From Paenibacillus pasadenensis DSM 19293 (GTDB lineage: Bacteria; Bacillota; Bacilli; Paenibacillales; Paenibacillaceae), in the NCBI RefSeq assembly GCF_000422485.1, contig NZ_KE383849.1:45606-109605 (forward strand): a DNA stretch of 64,000 nucleotides, in the 5' to 3' direction. Numbering within the stretch: the stretch's first letter is position 1; every line of letters begins with the position of its first letter. The position numbers were made by a program, and so were the translations under genes. Shown in pieces: positions 8,294-16,728 of this stretch. The notes beneath the pieces were generated by a model. It had not been told where the DNA came from. It made no database searches and worked only from the letters and a program-made list of their open reading frames with translations.

Positions 8294-9331
8294 TCATTCC
8301 GCCGGCTTGGCGTCTCTTCTTCTCCGCCGCCGCGCAGCTGCTGCGGCGAGCAGGAACAGCAGCGCGGCGGCTCCGACGGCTCCGACGGCAACCGCCGACA
8401 GCCTGCCTTCCGGCTGCGCCTGCGCCGACGCGGCCTCGCCGGCCGCGGCATGCCCCGCATGGCCGGCAACCGCATCCGCGCCCGCGTTCGCATCGGCCCC
8501 TGCATCCGCATCCACTCCGGCGGCTCCGCCTGCATCCGCTCCCGCAGCGGCTTCCGCAGCGGCTTCCGCCCCGGCCTCAGCCGCGCTGAAATCCAGCACA
8601 TGCAGCGCGAGCTTCCGCGAATCCGCCGCATCGGGCTTCGTCCAGGAGCGGACAAGGACCTGCCCCTCCCATTGAGCGGGATCGGAGGAAGCCCCCATCA
8701 CTCTCGGATGCTCGTAGAGCCGGTAGGACTGATCCCCGATCTGAACGTCATACCCATCCCGCTCCTCTTCGACGACGACCCGCTCGACGATCCCGGCAGG
8801 GCCGCTCTCGTAGCCCGCCTGCTCCGGCAGCGTCCCTTCGGAGAGAGGCTCCTGCAGCCTCTCGGACACGAACGCGGCGAACTGCTCTCTCGTCAGCTCG
8901 TCGTCCGGCCGGAGCTTCCCGGACGGCTCCAGCGTCAGCTCGCCGCCGAAAAACGCCCGGTTCACATCCCCATAGTCCGCATTCCCATCGAGCGATCCGA
9001 TCAAGCCGGCCGACAGCGCGGACCGAGCCGCCTGCTCCGCCGTCGCGCCCGCTTCGGCCTGTCGATGGAACTCCGCCGCCCAGTAGGCGAGCTCCGAGCG
9101 CTTCAGCTTGTCCAGCGGCCTGAATGTCGTCTCATCATGGGAGTAGGCGATGATGCCCATCCCCGTCAGCAGCACGATCTCCTCCTGGGCGGGGGACAAG
9201 GAGATGTCCGCATACGCGTTCGCGCTGGTCACGACATGGGCGGCCGCCCGGAACGGATCGAGGGCCGCGGATGCCAGCAGCAGCATCGCCGCCAGCACGA
9301 TTGTTCTTCCTCCCTTGCCCATCCGGAGCAT
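8294..9331 (-). CDS. Exported protein with SLH-like segments and C-terminal membrane anchor
   Basis: 345 residues. It starts with a hydrophobic signal region (TIVLAAMLLLASAAL). Two segments resemble S-layer-homology repeats: one around GMGIIAYSHDETTFRPLD (residues about 55-80) and one around LRPDDELTREQFAAF. A central region of unknown fold follows, then an Ala/Asp/Gly-rich linker (about 255-310), a membrane segment (about 315-335) and a basic end (RRRRRR). A protein that is both SLH-like and C-terminally membrane-anchored is unusual; the SLH units may serve another role than wall binding. ATG 9331 is preceded by AAGGAG. It is the last gene of the operon, 14 bp after the preceding stop. Function unknown. 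Confidence 0.8.
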   Translation of the reverse strand: MLRMGKGGRTIVLAAMLLLASAALDPFRAAAHVVTSANAYADISLSPAQEEIVLLTGMGIIAYSHDETTFRPLDKLKRSELAYWAAEFHRQAEAGATAEQAARSALSAGLIGSLDGNADYGDVNRAFFGGELTLEPSGKLRPDDELTREQFAAFVSERLQEPLSEGTLPEQAGYESGPAGIVERVVVEEERDGYDVQIGDQSYRLYEHPRVMGASSDPAQWEGQVLVRSWTKPDAADSRKLALHVLDFSAAEAGAEAAAEAAAGADAGGAAGVDADAGADANAGADAVAGHAGHAAAGEAASAQAQPEGRLSAVAVGAVGAAALLFLLAAAAARRRRRRDAKPAE

Positions 9332-9345
9332 CGCGAGCACGCTCC

Positions 9346-9954
9346 TTACAGCTCGCCTTCGGCGAGCCACGGAAGGAAGCCGTCGAGGAACCGCTCCGTC
9401 GCCGGCATGAAGTACGAGCCGTAATGGAATTCCGGGTCCAGGCTGGTGACGACCCATGTTCCCGCCGTGCTGCTCTTGTCGACGTAGAGGATCGCCCCGC
9501 CGTCCTCCGTCTCGACGAGCGGCACGACGTCTCCTTGCGGCCAGAACACGCCGTGGTAATGCCAGGTCGCATCCTGCAGCGTGATGTAGTTGTACAGGTC
9601 ATGCCCGGGATTGCGCTGCTCGATTCCGCTCTTGGCGTTTTTGTCGAGCCACCACCAGAAGTTCGTCGGCCGGTCCTCCCAGTTCTGATTCGGCACGATC
9701 TGCTCGGCGTCGTTCGGCCAGAATACGACCACCGTTCCTCCTTGAGCCGCAAAGCTGTCCAGCAGCGGCTTCAGCTTCATCAGCAGGCCCGTGTGCAGCC
9801 TCGACGGAAGCAGCACGACATCGAAGCCCGCCAGCGACTCCGGCCCCATGTCGGGGACATAGACGATATCGGCGATGTATTTGCGGTATTTCGGCTCGTT
9901 CCAGGCGCGGTTCTGATAGGACAATCCGGAATATAAAGCGGCGATTTTTCTCAT
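9346..9954 (-). CDS. GATase1-like (class I amidotransferase-like fold) protein, second paralogue
   Basis: About 202 residues, no signal peptide or membrane segment. The pattern of hydrophobic strand then helix (MRKIAALYSG, FDVVLLPSRLHTG, GGTVVVFWPND) suggests a flavodoxin/GATase1-like fold of the ThuA or amidotransferase-like kind. No cysteine occupies the nucleophile elbow, so amidase chemistry is unlikely. It shares the block [IT]LY[VI]D[KR]SST-x-GT with the preceding gene product, so the two are paralogues. The start overlaps the preceding stop (ATGA). It lies between its paralogue and the SLH-like gene in the Fur-box operon. A binding or non-classical enzymatic role toward the imported ligand is possible but unproven. 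Confidence 0.78.
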   Translation of the reverse strand: MRKIAALYSGLSYQNRAWNEPKYRKYIADIVYVPDMGPESLAGFDVVLLPSRLHTGLLMKLKPLLDSFAAQGGTVVVFWPNDAEQIVPNQNWEDRPTNFWWWLDKNAKSGIEQRNPGHDLYNYITLQDATWHYHGVFWPQGDVVPLVETEDGGAILYVDKSSTAGTWVVTSLDPEFHYGSYFMPATERFLDGFLPWLAEGEL

Positions 9955-10571
9955 CGGGACGGCACTCCTTCTTGCAGCTGCTTGTATTCTTGCTCGATCC
10001 ACGCCTCGACCCGCTCGCCGATCAGGCTCGTCGAGTCTCCGTCGCGATAGCCGAGCAGGTTGTAGCCGGAGCTGACCATGAGCGTTCCCTTCGTGCTGCT
10101 GCGGTCGATATACAGCGTCGGCTCGCCGTCCGGCAGCGTGAGCAGCACCTCGGCGCCTTCCGGGACCGGATGATGGCCGCGCGCGAAAAAGCCGGCCACT
10201 CCCTTTTTGTACGTCAGCTCGCTCGGGTCGACGCCCTCGAAGATCGGATGCTCCTTGGCGACGGTAATATGATAGTCCAGGTGGCTGTGGATCGTGCGCG
10301 GGATGAAGTCCGAGCCTCCCGGAAGCCAAGGACGGAACAATTGGCCGCCGAACAGGACGACCTTGCCTTGATCCAGAAAGTTCTCGATGACCGCTTTATG
10401 CTTGAGCAGAAACTCCTGATCGCTCGACCCGTTGATGACGAGGCAGGCGTAGGCGTCGAGCGAGGCATGCGGCAGCTCGTACATGTCGATGTAGCTGTAG
10501 CCGGTACTGCCCAGCACCTCTCCCATGACGCCTACCTTGATGTCCAATACGGCGATTTCGTGTTTTTCCAC
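9951..10571 (-). CDS. GATase1-like protein, first paralogue
   Basis: 206 residues, soluble. Strand-helix alternation (HEIAVLDIKVG, DAYACLVING, GKVVLFGGQ) fits a class I amidotransferase-like fold. The turn after the third strand reads FGGQLFRPW with no catalytic cysteine. It carries TLYIDRSSTKGT, matching the ILYVDKSSTAGT block of the next gene. GTG start at 10571, 18 bp after the coiled-coil gene stop, with GGGAGAGA upstream. Histidine-rich loops (HSHLDYH, RGHHPV) could bind metal, which would suit an iron-regulated operon, but this is inference. I do not recognise a named family. Confidence 0.78.
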   Translation of the reverse strand: MEKHEIAVLDIKVGVMGEVLGSTGYSYIDMYELPHASLDAYACLVINGSSDQEFLLKHKAVIENFLDQGKVVLFGGQLFRPWLPGGSDFIPRTIHSHLDYHITVAKEHPIFEGVDPSELTYKKGVAGFFARGHHPVPEGAEVLLTLPDGEPTLYIDRSSTKGTLMVSSGYNLLGYRDGDSTSLIGERVEAWIEQEYKQLQEGVPSR

Positions 10572-10589
10572 TTCCGTCTCTCCCTTGCG

Positions 10590-11600
10590 CTAATCGTTTT
10601 TTGCGACGACGACGATTCTTCCTTCCGCCTGCTGCAGATAGGCTTGCTCGCCTGCTCCGGGCAGGCGCCTCAGCTCCGCATAAGGCAGCTCGAAGCCCTT
10701 CAGCTCCTCCAGCGCTTTGTCCGGGACGGCGAAGCCGTTGTAGAAGCCGGCCTCCAGCATGAGCTGCGCGTCGCCGCGTTCATTTTGCAGCAGCTGTCCG
10801 ATCAGGATGACGTTCGCTCCTTCCTGCTCGTAGACGGCATAGAGATGATCCGCGCGAAAATAGTAGGACAGCCCGCTGCGTTCGTTCAGCCAGCCCGCCG
10901 CCAGCTCCAGCGAGCCGTCCAGCGGAGACTCGGCCAGCCATTCGCGCCACGACTCCGCCACCGTTCCCGCATCCGCCAGCAAGGCGGCCTTCAGCGGCTC
11001 CTCGACTTCGCTCACCCAGTCGATATCCAGATAGTTCGCGATTTCTTCCAGGCCGAGCTCGCCGACGCTGTCCAGAAACGGCTGCCGCAGCGCGAGATTG
11101 CTCTCGATCATCGCGAGCAGCTCCTGGCGGCTCTGCAGCGACTGGCGCGTCAGCCCGACCTGCAGATAGCTCCGGTACAGCTCGTCCAGCCGATTGAGCT
11201 CGAGCTCGATCTGCCGCTGCAGCAGCCAGCGGCTGCCCAGGAGGTCCGTGACCGATCCCGCGCCGCGAAGCAGCTCCAGCGACAGGTCCAGCCCCCGATC
11301 CTGATAAAAAAGCAGCTTGGGCACGGCGGCTTCGCGGTTTTCCAAAAACGTCTTCCGCCTCGCGTCCAGCTCGGGCTCGAGCTTCGCGATTTCCCTTCTC
11401 GCCGTCTCCAGATCCTCGCGCAGCTTGTCCGTCGTGGACTCGTCGTAGACGACGGCCAGATACTCGGCGAACGCTCCCGTAAGATGGGCGTAAGCCGCCG
11501 TTCCGACGAGCAGGCTCGCCAGCACGGCGAGCACCGGCAGCAGTCCGGCCCTGCGGCGCCTTCCTGCTTGGCGAGGCTGCGGCGCGCTGCCGCTACGCAT
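10590..11600 (-). CDS. Membrane-anchored coiled-coil protein (candidate partner of the FtsEX-like pair)
   Basis: 336 residues. It has a basic N-terminus (RQAGRRRRAG), one membrane segment (about 19-40) and an outside domain. The outside domain begins with a charged helical stretch (about 53-90, KLREDLETARREIAKLEPEL) and continues mostly helical to about 210, followed by a mixed C-terminal domain. No peptidoglycan-hydrolase motif is visible. FtsX proteins elsewhere bind external coiled-coil partners such as PcsB, CwlO or EnvC; its place directly after an FtsX-like gene, with an 8-bp overlap, suggests an equivalent role without the catalytic domain. ATG 11600 follows GAGGAT at good spacing. Confidence 0.78.
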   Translation of the reverse strand: MRSGSAPQPRQAGRRRRAGLLPVLAVLASLLVGTAAYAHLTGAFAEYLAVVYDESTTDKLREDLETARREIAKLEPELDARRKTFLENREAAVPKLLFYQDRGLDLSLELLRGAGSVTDLLGSRWLLQRQIELELNRLDELYRSYLQVGLTRQSLQSRQELLAMIESNLALRQPFLDSVGELGLEEIANYLDIDWVSEVEEPLKAALLADAGTVAESWREWLAESPLDGSLELAAGWLNERSGLSYYFRADHLYAVYEQEGANVILIGQLLQNERGDAQLMLEAGFYNGFAVPDKALEELKGFELPYAELRRLPGAGEQAYLQQAEGRIVVVAKND

Positions 11601-12462
11601 CGCGGATCCTCTTGCGCACGGCGGCATAGGAGGCGGCCGCGGCGAGGATCGGACCCGCCAGCGCCACCAGCAACGCAAGGACGACGATCGCCGGGCCGTC
11701 CAGGGAGAGGATCTCGCCGTACGCCTCCGTCAGCCGCCGCTTGACGGCCAGCCCGAGCGCGCTCAGAACGAGCGCGGCTCCGGCCCCGCCTGCCAGGCCG
11801 ACGACCGCTCCCTCCAGCAGGAACTGCCCCCTGACATGGCCGGCGCGAGCTCCGAGCAGCAGCTTGAGCCGGATTTCCTTGCTGCGCTGATAGAGAGCGA
11901 GCCGGATCGCCAGGAACACGATCATGAACGCGAGAGCGAGCAGGAACGCCAACACCGCGAGGCCCGCCGACTGCAGCAGTCCCGACCAGTAGACGAGCTG
12001 CTGCGCGAGCTCCTGCGGGTAGACGACCTGCTGGATGCCGTCCATCCGCGACAGCTCCTGCGCCGCGAATTCCATGTCCTCGGCCTCCTTCAGGACGAGC
12101 ACGACCGCGTCCGGCAAGGCTCCGTCGCGGAACGCCTCCAGCAGATAAGGCTTGCCGGCGAAAAAGGACTGCAGCTGCTCCAGCAGCTGCTCTCCCGTCT
12201 GCAGCGAGGCCGAAGCGACAAACGGCTGCTCCGCCAAAATGTCCGCCACCCGCGCGGAATCGATGCCTTCCTCCACATAAACCTTGATCTCGAGCTGGGC
12301 ATGCAAGTAGTGCGATACCCCGGCCAGTCCGGCGCGCGCCATCAGCAGCAAGCCCATGACGAGCAAGGCTGCGAGGATGAGCGCCGCGGAGGCCGCCGAA
12401 GCTCCGGCGTTCCGCCTGACGCCTTTCCAGGCTTCTTTAACGTAATAATTCGCGATATTCAT
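11593..12462 (-). CDS. FtsX-like ABC permease
   Basis: 289 residues. The architecture is FtsX-type: a short cytoplasmic N-terminus, TM1 (about 25-45), a large external loop of about 120 residues containing LEIKVYVEEGID, then three membrane segments in the C-terminal half. FtsX usually transmits ATP-driven movement to cell-wall hydrolases rather than moving a solute. The ATG at 12462 lies inside the end of the ATPase gene (26-bp overlap), as is common for ftsEX pairs. Divisional ftsEX normally sits near prfB or secA; this copy lies in a Fur-box importer operon, so I treat it as a specialised paralogue and give no symbol. A MacB-like lipoprotein exporter is less likely given the length. Confidence 0.85.
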   Translation of the reverse strand: MNIANYYVKEAWKGVRRNAGASAASAALILAALLVMGLLLMARAGLAGVSHYLHAQLEIKVYVEEGIDSARVADILAEQPFVASASLQTGEQLLEQLQSFFAGKPYLLEAFRDGALPDAVVLVLKEAEDMEFAAQELSRMDGIQQVVYPQELAQQLVYWSGLLQSAGLAVLAFLLALAFMIVFLAIRLALYQRSKEIRLKLLLGARAGHVRGQFLLEGAVVGLAGGAGAALVLSALGLAVKRRLTEAYGEILSLDGPAIVVLALLVALAGPILAAAASYAAVRKRIRDA

Positions 12463-13120
12463 GCTTTCGGACCTTTCCCTCGTCGATCTCCCATGCCGTC
12501 GCCGGGAACGCGTCGAGCAGCTCCCGGGAGTGGGTCACGACGAGCATCGCCATCCCCGTCTCCCGCTGCAGCTCCCTCAGCAGTCCCAATACGCCGCTCG
12601 CCGTCTGCGCGTCGAGATTGCCGGTCGGCTCGTCGGCGAGCAGCAGCTCCGGCTTGCCGATCAGCGCCCGCACGATGGCGACGCGCTGCTGCTCTCCGCC
12701 CGACAATTGCGCCGGATAATCCCGCTCCCGGCCGTCCAGTCCGACCCGCTTCAGCAGCGTCGGAATCTCCTGGCGAAGCGGCCCGGACGCCATCCCGCGA
12801 ACTTCCCCGGCCATCGCGATGTTCTCGAAGACGGTCTTGTCCTCCAGCAGCTCATAGGACTGGAAGACGACGCCGATCCGTCTGCGCAGCTCATGCCTCG
12901 GATAATCCCGCAGCGGCCTCCCCGCCACCTCGAGGCTTCCCTCGAATTCGACCAGCTCCCGATAAAGCAAGCTCAAAAGCGTGCTTTTGCCCGAGCCGGA
13001 CCGGCCGATCAAATAAGCGAATTCTCCGCGTTCCAGCCGCAAGGCGACGTCCTCGAGAACGGTGCGGCCGCCATAGCGCACGCGCAGCCCTTCGGCCGCG
13101 ATCATCGCTGCCGCCGTCAT
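12437..13120 (-). CDS. FtsE-like ABC ATPase
   Basis: 227 residues. It carries Walker A GRSGSGKST (39-47), the signature LSGGEQQRVAI, Walker B with DEPTGNLD, and the H-loop VVTHSRE. The DEPTGNLD form is typical of the FtsE/LolD/MacB branch. It starts with ATG at 13120, overlapping the upstream ATPase stop (ATGA), and overlaps the FtsX-like gene downstream. It should energise the FtsX-like permease. The operon therefore encodes three separate ABC ATPase domains: two of the peptide-importer class and this one. Confidence 0.88.
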   Translation of the reverse strand: MTAAAMIAAEGLRVRYGGRTVLEDVALRLERGEFAYLIGRSGSGKSTLLSLLYRELVEFEGSLEVAGRPLRDYPRHELRRRIGVVFQSYELLEDKTVFENIAMAGEVRGMASGPLRQEIPTLLKRVGLDGRERDYPAQLSGGEQQRVAIVRALIGKPELLLADEPTGNLDAQTASGVLGLLRELQRETGMAMLVVTHSRELLDAFPATAWEIDEGKVRKHEYRELLR

Positions 13121-13941
13121 GGGTGAAACTCCCGCAGCGCCTGGACGAGCCGGAGCGTGAACGGATGCGCCGGCTGCTCAATGACCTGCGCCGGCGTGCC
13201 GCTCTCGACGATCTCCCCGTCGCTGAGCACGAGCAGCCGGTCGCAGAACCGGTAGGCCAGCGCCAGATCATGCGTGATGAGCATCGTCGCGGTGCCGCTG
13301 TCGCGGCGAAGCCGATCCATCAGCGCCAGCAGCTCGAGCCGGAGCGACGAGTCGAGCATCGAGGTCGGCTCGTCGGCGATGACGAGCCGCGGCGGATCGA
13401 CGAAAGCGCGAGCGAGCCCGACGCGCTGCCGCTCTCCTCCGGACAGCTCATGCGGATAACGGGCCATATACCGCTCGGGAGGAAGCGAGACATTCGCAAG
13501 CGCCGTGCGCACCGCCTGCTCCAGCCCTGCCCGGTTCCCGCGATATTTCTTGCGGATCCGCAGCGGCTCCGCGACCAGGTCGGCGATGCGCATGCGGGGA
13601 GACAGCGACTCGTACGGATCCTGGAAGATCATCTCGATCCCGCTGGCCGCCTGGCGCCGTCTGGCGCCGCGCAGCCGGCCGATGGACTGGCCGGAATAAA
13701 GGATCTCTCCCCCGTCCGGCCGCTCCAAGCCGGCGACGAGCCGGCCGATCGTGCTTTTGCCCGCGCCGCTCAAGCCGACGATGCCGACGGTCTCGGTCGG
13801 CTGCACCTGGAAGTCTACGCCTCGCAGAACCTCCTTGCCCGCCGAGCTGAAGGCGGACGCCTCGTACTGCTTGCGCAAGCCCTTGACCGCGAGCAGCGGC
13901 TCTGTCGGAGGGCTTTCCGCCCGATTCGTTGAATGGCTCAT
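13117..13941 (-). CDS. Oligopeptide/nickel-type importer ATPase (DppF/NikE-like)
   Basis: About 274 residues. It has Walker [10 protein letters not shown], signature [14 protein letters not shown], Walker [12 protein letters not shown] and the C-terminal oligopeptide-transporter extension ([14 protein letters not shown]). The ATG at 13941 is chosen because GGAGAGGAA sits just upstream; it lies 22 bp after the preceding gene, while an earlier in-frame ATG has no site. It pairs with the ATPase half of the fused permease-ATPase to form the two-ATPase engine of a family-5 importer. Substrate is unknown; Fur-box control suggests a metal complex, siderophore-like molecule or haem peptide. Confidence 0.88.
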   Translation of the reverse strand: MSHSTNRAESPPTEPLLAVKGLRKQYEASAFSSAGKEVLRGVDFQVQPTETVGIVGLSGAGKSTIGRLVAGLERPDGGEILYSGQSIGRLRGARRRQAASGIEMIFQDPYESLSPRMRIADLVAEPLRIRKKYRGNRAGLEQAVRTALANVSLPPERYMARYPHELSGGERQRVGLARAFVDPPRLVIADEPTSMLDSSLRLELLALMDRLRRDSGTATMLITHDLALAYRFCDRLLVLSDGEIVESGTPAQVIEQPAHPFTLRLVQALREFHP

Positions 13942-13963
13942 CCGTTCCTCTCCTTTGCTGGCG

Positions 13964-15748
13964 CTACCGTCCGGCAGCGGCATGCAGCGGCTCCGGCGAT
14001 GGCGTCGGTTGCGCCGGTCGCGGCCGCTCCAGCGGCTGCTCCAGCCGGCCGATGGATGGAATCGCGTCCATCAGCTTTCTCGTATAGGGATGCGTCGAAT
14101 GGCGGGACAGCTGCTCGGGATCGCCTTCGTCGACGACAGCCCCGCGCTCGAGAATGACGATGCGGTCGGCGATGCGCTTGACGACAGGCAGATCATGCGA
14201 GATGAAGATCATCGAGATGCCGAGCTGCTGCTGCAGCCGCTGCAGCAGCGCGACGATCTCCGCCTGCACCAGCACGTCCAGCCCCGTCGTCGGCTCATCG
14301 GCGATGACGAACGCCGGCTCGTTCACGAGCGCCATCGCGATGACGACGCGCTGCTTCATGCCTCCGCTCAGCTCATGCGGATACGCCTGCAGACAGCGCG
14401 ATTCGATGCCGACCTGCTCCAGCAGCGTGCCGATCCGCTTCTCCATCTCCGCTCGGCTCAGCTTGCGGTGGCATGTAATCGCCTCCGTCAGCTGCTTGCG
14501 CACCGTCCAGACCGGATTCAGCGCGTTCATCGCCGCCTGCGGAACAAGCGCCATCCGATGTCCTCTTATCGCCCTCAGCTCGCGATCCGACAGCTCCGTC
14601 AGCTCCTCGCCGGCGAAGCGGATCGAGCCGGCGCTCTCGGCCGGATGCTTGAGCATCTGCATGATCGCCGCGGCGAGCGTCGTCTTGCCGCTGCCGGACT
14701 CGCCGACGATGCCGACGATCTCTCCGGGCTTGACGACAAGCTCGATTCCGCGGAGCGCGGCGACGCTTTCCTGCGCGTCCGGCTTCGGATACTCGACCGT
14801 CAAGCCGTCGATGCGGAGCGTCTCGCCCGCCTTCGCGGCGGACGCCGCCGTCCGGCTCGGCCGGCTGCGGAACCAGCCTCGGGCGCCCCGCTCCGCCGGC
14901 GCCGCATAGCTTTTGAGCCGAGGGCTGGCCTTTTCCTCCAGCCAGTAGCCGATGAACGAGCAGCCGAGCACCGTCCAGACGATGCACAGCCCGGGCGGCA
15001 CGACCCACCAGATCCAGGCGTCGGTGAGGAACGCGCTGCGGGCGTTCGCATAGAAGAGGATGCTCCCCCAGCTCTTCGCCAGCGGATCTCCGAGTCCGAG
15101 AAAGCTGAGCGACGACTCCATCAGGATGGAAGCCGTCACCGCCTGGATGAATTGCGGAATCAGCAGCGGCAGCGTCATCGGCAGGATGTGCTTGCGGAGG
15201 ATATAGCCGTCCCCGGCTCCCATCGCTCGGGCCGATTGGACCGGACCGCGCGTGCGGATCGAGAGAATCTGCGAGCGCAGCTCGCGGGCGACCTTCGCCC
15301 ACATCAGGATCGCGATGACCAGAATCTGCGTGGACATGCTCGGCCCGAGAAAGACGCCGAGCAGAATCATGAGCGGCAGGAACGGCAGCGTCAGGCTGAC
15401 GTCGACCGCCCTCATCAGGAGCGTATCGGTCCAGCCGCCCCGATAGCCGGCCAGCACGCCGACGAGCACGCCGATCGTCATGGACGCGGCAGCGCCTGCG
15501 AGGCCGATCGTCAGCGACACGCGGGCGCCGGCCGCCAGCTCCGCGAGGATGTCCTGGCCGATATCGTTCGTGCCGAGCAGATGCCCGTCGCCGGGAGCCG
15601 CGAGCGGAGCGCCGGTGCGCTCCATCGGATCATGCGGAATGAGCAGCGGGCCGAGCAGCGCGAACAGAATCATCGCGCCGAGCAGGAAGAGGCCGATCCG
15701 CCCCATCATGCCGGCTCTGCCCGTGCCGCCGAGCGTTCCGAGCTTCAT
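13964..15748 (-). CDS. Fused DppC-type permease and DppD-type ATPase
   Basis: 594 residues in one frame. Residues 1 to about 275 are a DppC/NikC permease with the conserved EAA-loop segment (ARAMGAGDGYILRKHILP) and about six membrane segments. A linker of about 35 residues (280-312) is followed by an ATPase with Walker A GESGSGKT (349-356), signature LSGGMKQR, Walker B VIADEPTTGLD and the family tail (HPYTRKLMDAIPSI). The two subunits are normally separate proteins; here there is no stop or start between them in an otherwise well-coded frame. ATG 15748 overlaps the DppB stop (ATGA). Confidence 0.9.
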   Translation of the reverse strand: MKLGTLGGTGRAGMMGRIGLFLLGAMILFALLGPLLIPHDPMERTGAPLAAPGDGHLLGTNDIGQDILAELAAGARVSLTIGLAGAAASMTIGVLVGVLAGYRGGWTDTLLMRAVDVSLTLPFLPLMILLGVFLGPSMSTQILVIAILMWAKVARELRSQILSIRTRGPVQSARAMGAGDGYILRKHILPMTLPLLIPQFIQAVTASILMESSLSFLGLGDPLAKSWGSILFYANARSAFLTDAWIWWVVPPGLCIVWTVLGCSFIGYWLEEKASPRLKSYAAPAERGARGWFRSRPSRTAASAAKAGETLRIDGLTVEYPKPDAQESVAALRGIELVVKPGEIVGIVGESGSGKTTLAAAIMQMLKHPAESAGSIRFAGEELTELSDRELRAIRGHRMALVPQAAMNALNPVWTVRKQLTEAITCHRKLSRAEMEKRIGTLLEQVGIESRCLQAYPHELSGGMKQRVVIAMALVNEPAFVIADEPTTGLDVLVQAEIVALLQRLQQQLGISMIFISHDLPVVKRIADRIVILERGAVVDEGDPEQLSRHSTHPYTRKLMDAIPSIGRLEQPLERPRPAQPTPSPEPLHAAAGR

Positions 15749-16728
15749 CTCGTTCCCTCCCTAGGCCGTCTGCTGCGCACCCGCGGATCGACAAGCGGAT
15801 AGGTCAGGTCAGCCAAAATGTTGCCCGCGATGACCGCGAGCGTGATGAGCAGGAAGACGCCCTGCATCATCGGGAAGTCGCGGGCGAGCACGCTCTCGTA
15901 CAGCAGGCTCCCGATGCCGGGATACGAGAAGACCGTCTCGACGACGACCGCTCCGCCGACAAGCATGCTGAGGCTCATCGTCATATGCGTATACACCGGC
16001 AGCAGCGCGTTGCGGAGCGCGTGCCAGATCCGCCGGCGCTTCCCCGCCCCTTTCGCCTCGGCCATCATCATGTAGTCCTGCCCCAAGGAATCGAGCATCG
16101 CCGAACGCGTCAGCAGGAAATAGGAGCCGAGCGAGACAAGCGTGATCGTCGCCACCGGCAGCACCATCCGCTGCAGCACGGCGGCCGCGTACGACCAGCC
16201 GCCGGCGCTGAACAGCGGAGCCGCCCCGTAGGTCGGGAACCAGCCGAGCTGGACGCCGAAGACCGCGATCAGAATCATGCCCAGCCAAAAGCCGGGCATC
16301 GACTCCATCGTCAGGATGCCGCCGAGCAGCCATAGATCGCGCTTCCGGCCGCGGTTCCAGGCGGCGTAAGCTCCGAGCGCGACCGCGATCAGCGCGCTGA
16401 GGACCAAGGACGGCAGGACGATCCGCAGCGTCCACGGCAGGCGATCCGCCAGTACGTCGACGACAGGCTCGCCGAGCTTCGTCGAGTGGCCGAGGTCCAG
16501 CGTCAGCGCTCCTTTCAAAAAGCTCCCGTACTGCTCCAGCAGGGTGCCGTCCAGACCGGCCTCCTGCATCGCCTTGGCCCGCGCCTCCGGCGTCATCTCC
16601 TGCGCGAGCGCCTCGCCGATCGCGAAGCTCAGCGGGTCGCCCGGGGCAAGCTTCGGCAAGGCGAAGTTCAGCGTCAGCGCGACGAGGATGACGAGCGCGT
16701 ATTGCAGAAGCTTGCCGGCGATCCTCAC
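15745..16728 (-). CDS. Oligopeptide/nickel-type importer permease (DppB/NikB-like)
   Basis: About 327 residues. An N-terminal membrane segment is followed by the characteristic external stretch (LAPGDPLSFAIG) and five more membrane segments. The EAA loop is visible (YMMMAEAKGAGKRRRIWHAL), as is the conserved end (VDPRVRSRRP). The GTG start at 16728 overlaps the lipoprotein stop by 4 bp (GTGA), which fixes the start. It forms the channel with the permease half of the fused protein encoded next. Confidence 0.9.
   Translation of the reverse strand: MRIAGKLLQYALVILVALTLNFALPKLAPGDPLSFAIGEALAQEMTPEARAKAMQEAGLDGTLLEQYGSFLKGALTLDLGHSTKLGEPVVDVLADRLPWTLRIVLPSLVLSALIAVALGAYAAWNRGRKRDLWLLGGILTMESMPGFWLGMILIAVFGVQLGWFPTYGAAPLFSAGGWSYAAAVLQRMVLPVATITLVSLGSYFLLTRSAMLDSLGQDYMMMAEAKGAGKRRRIWHALRNALLPVYTHMTMSLSMLVGGAVVVETVFSYPGIGSLLYESVLARDFPMMQGVFLLITLAVIAGNILADLTYPLVDPRVRSRRPREGTR

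Noticed and set aside
11593-13120. The housekeeping cell-division ftsE-ftsX pair
   Set aside because: The pair is embedded in a Fur-box importer operon with a non-hydrolase coiled-coil partner, so it is more likely a paralogue; symbols were withheld.
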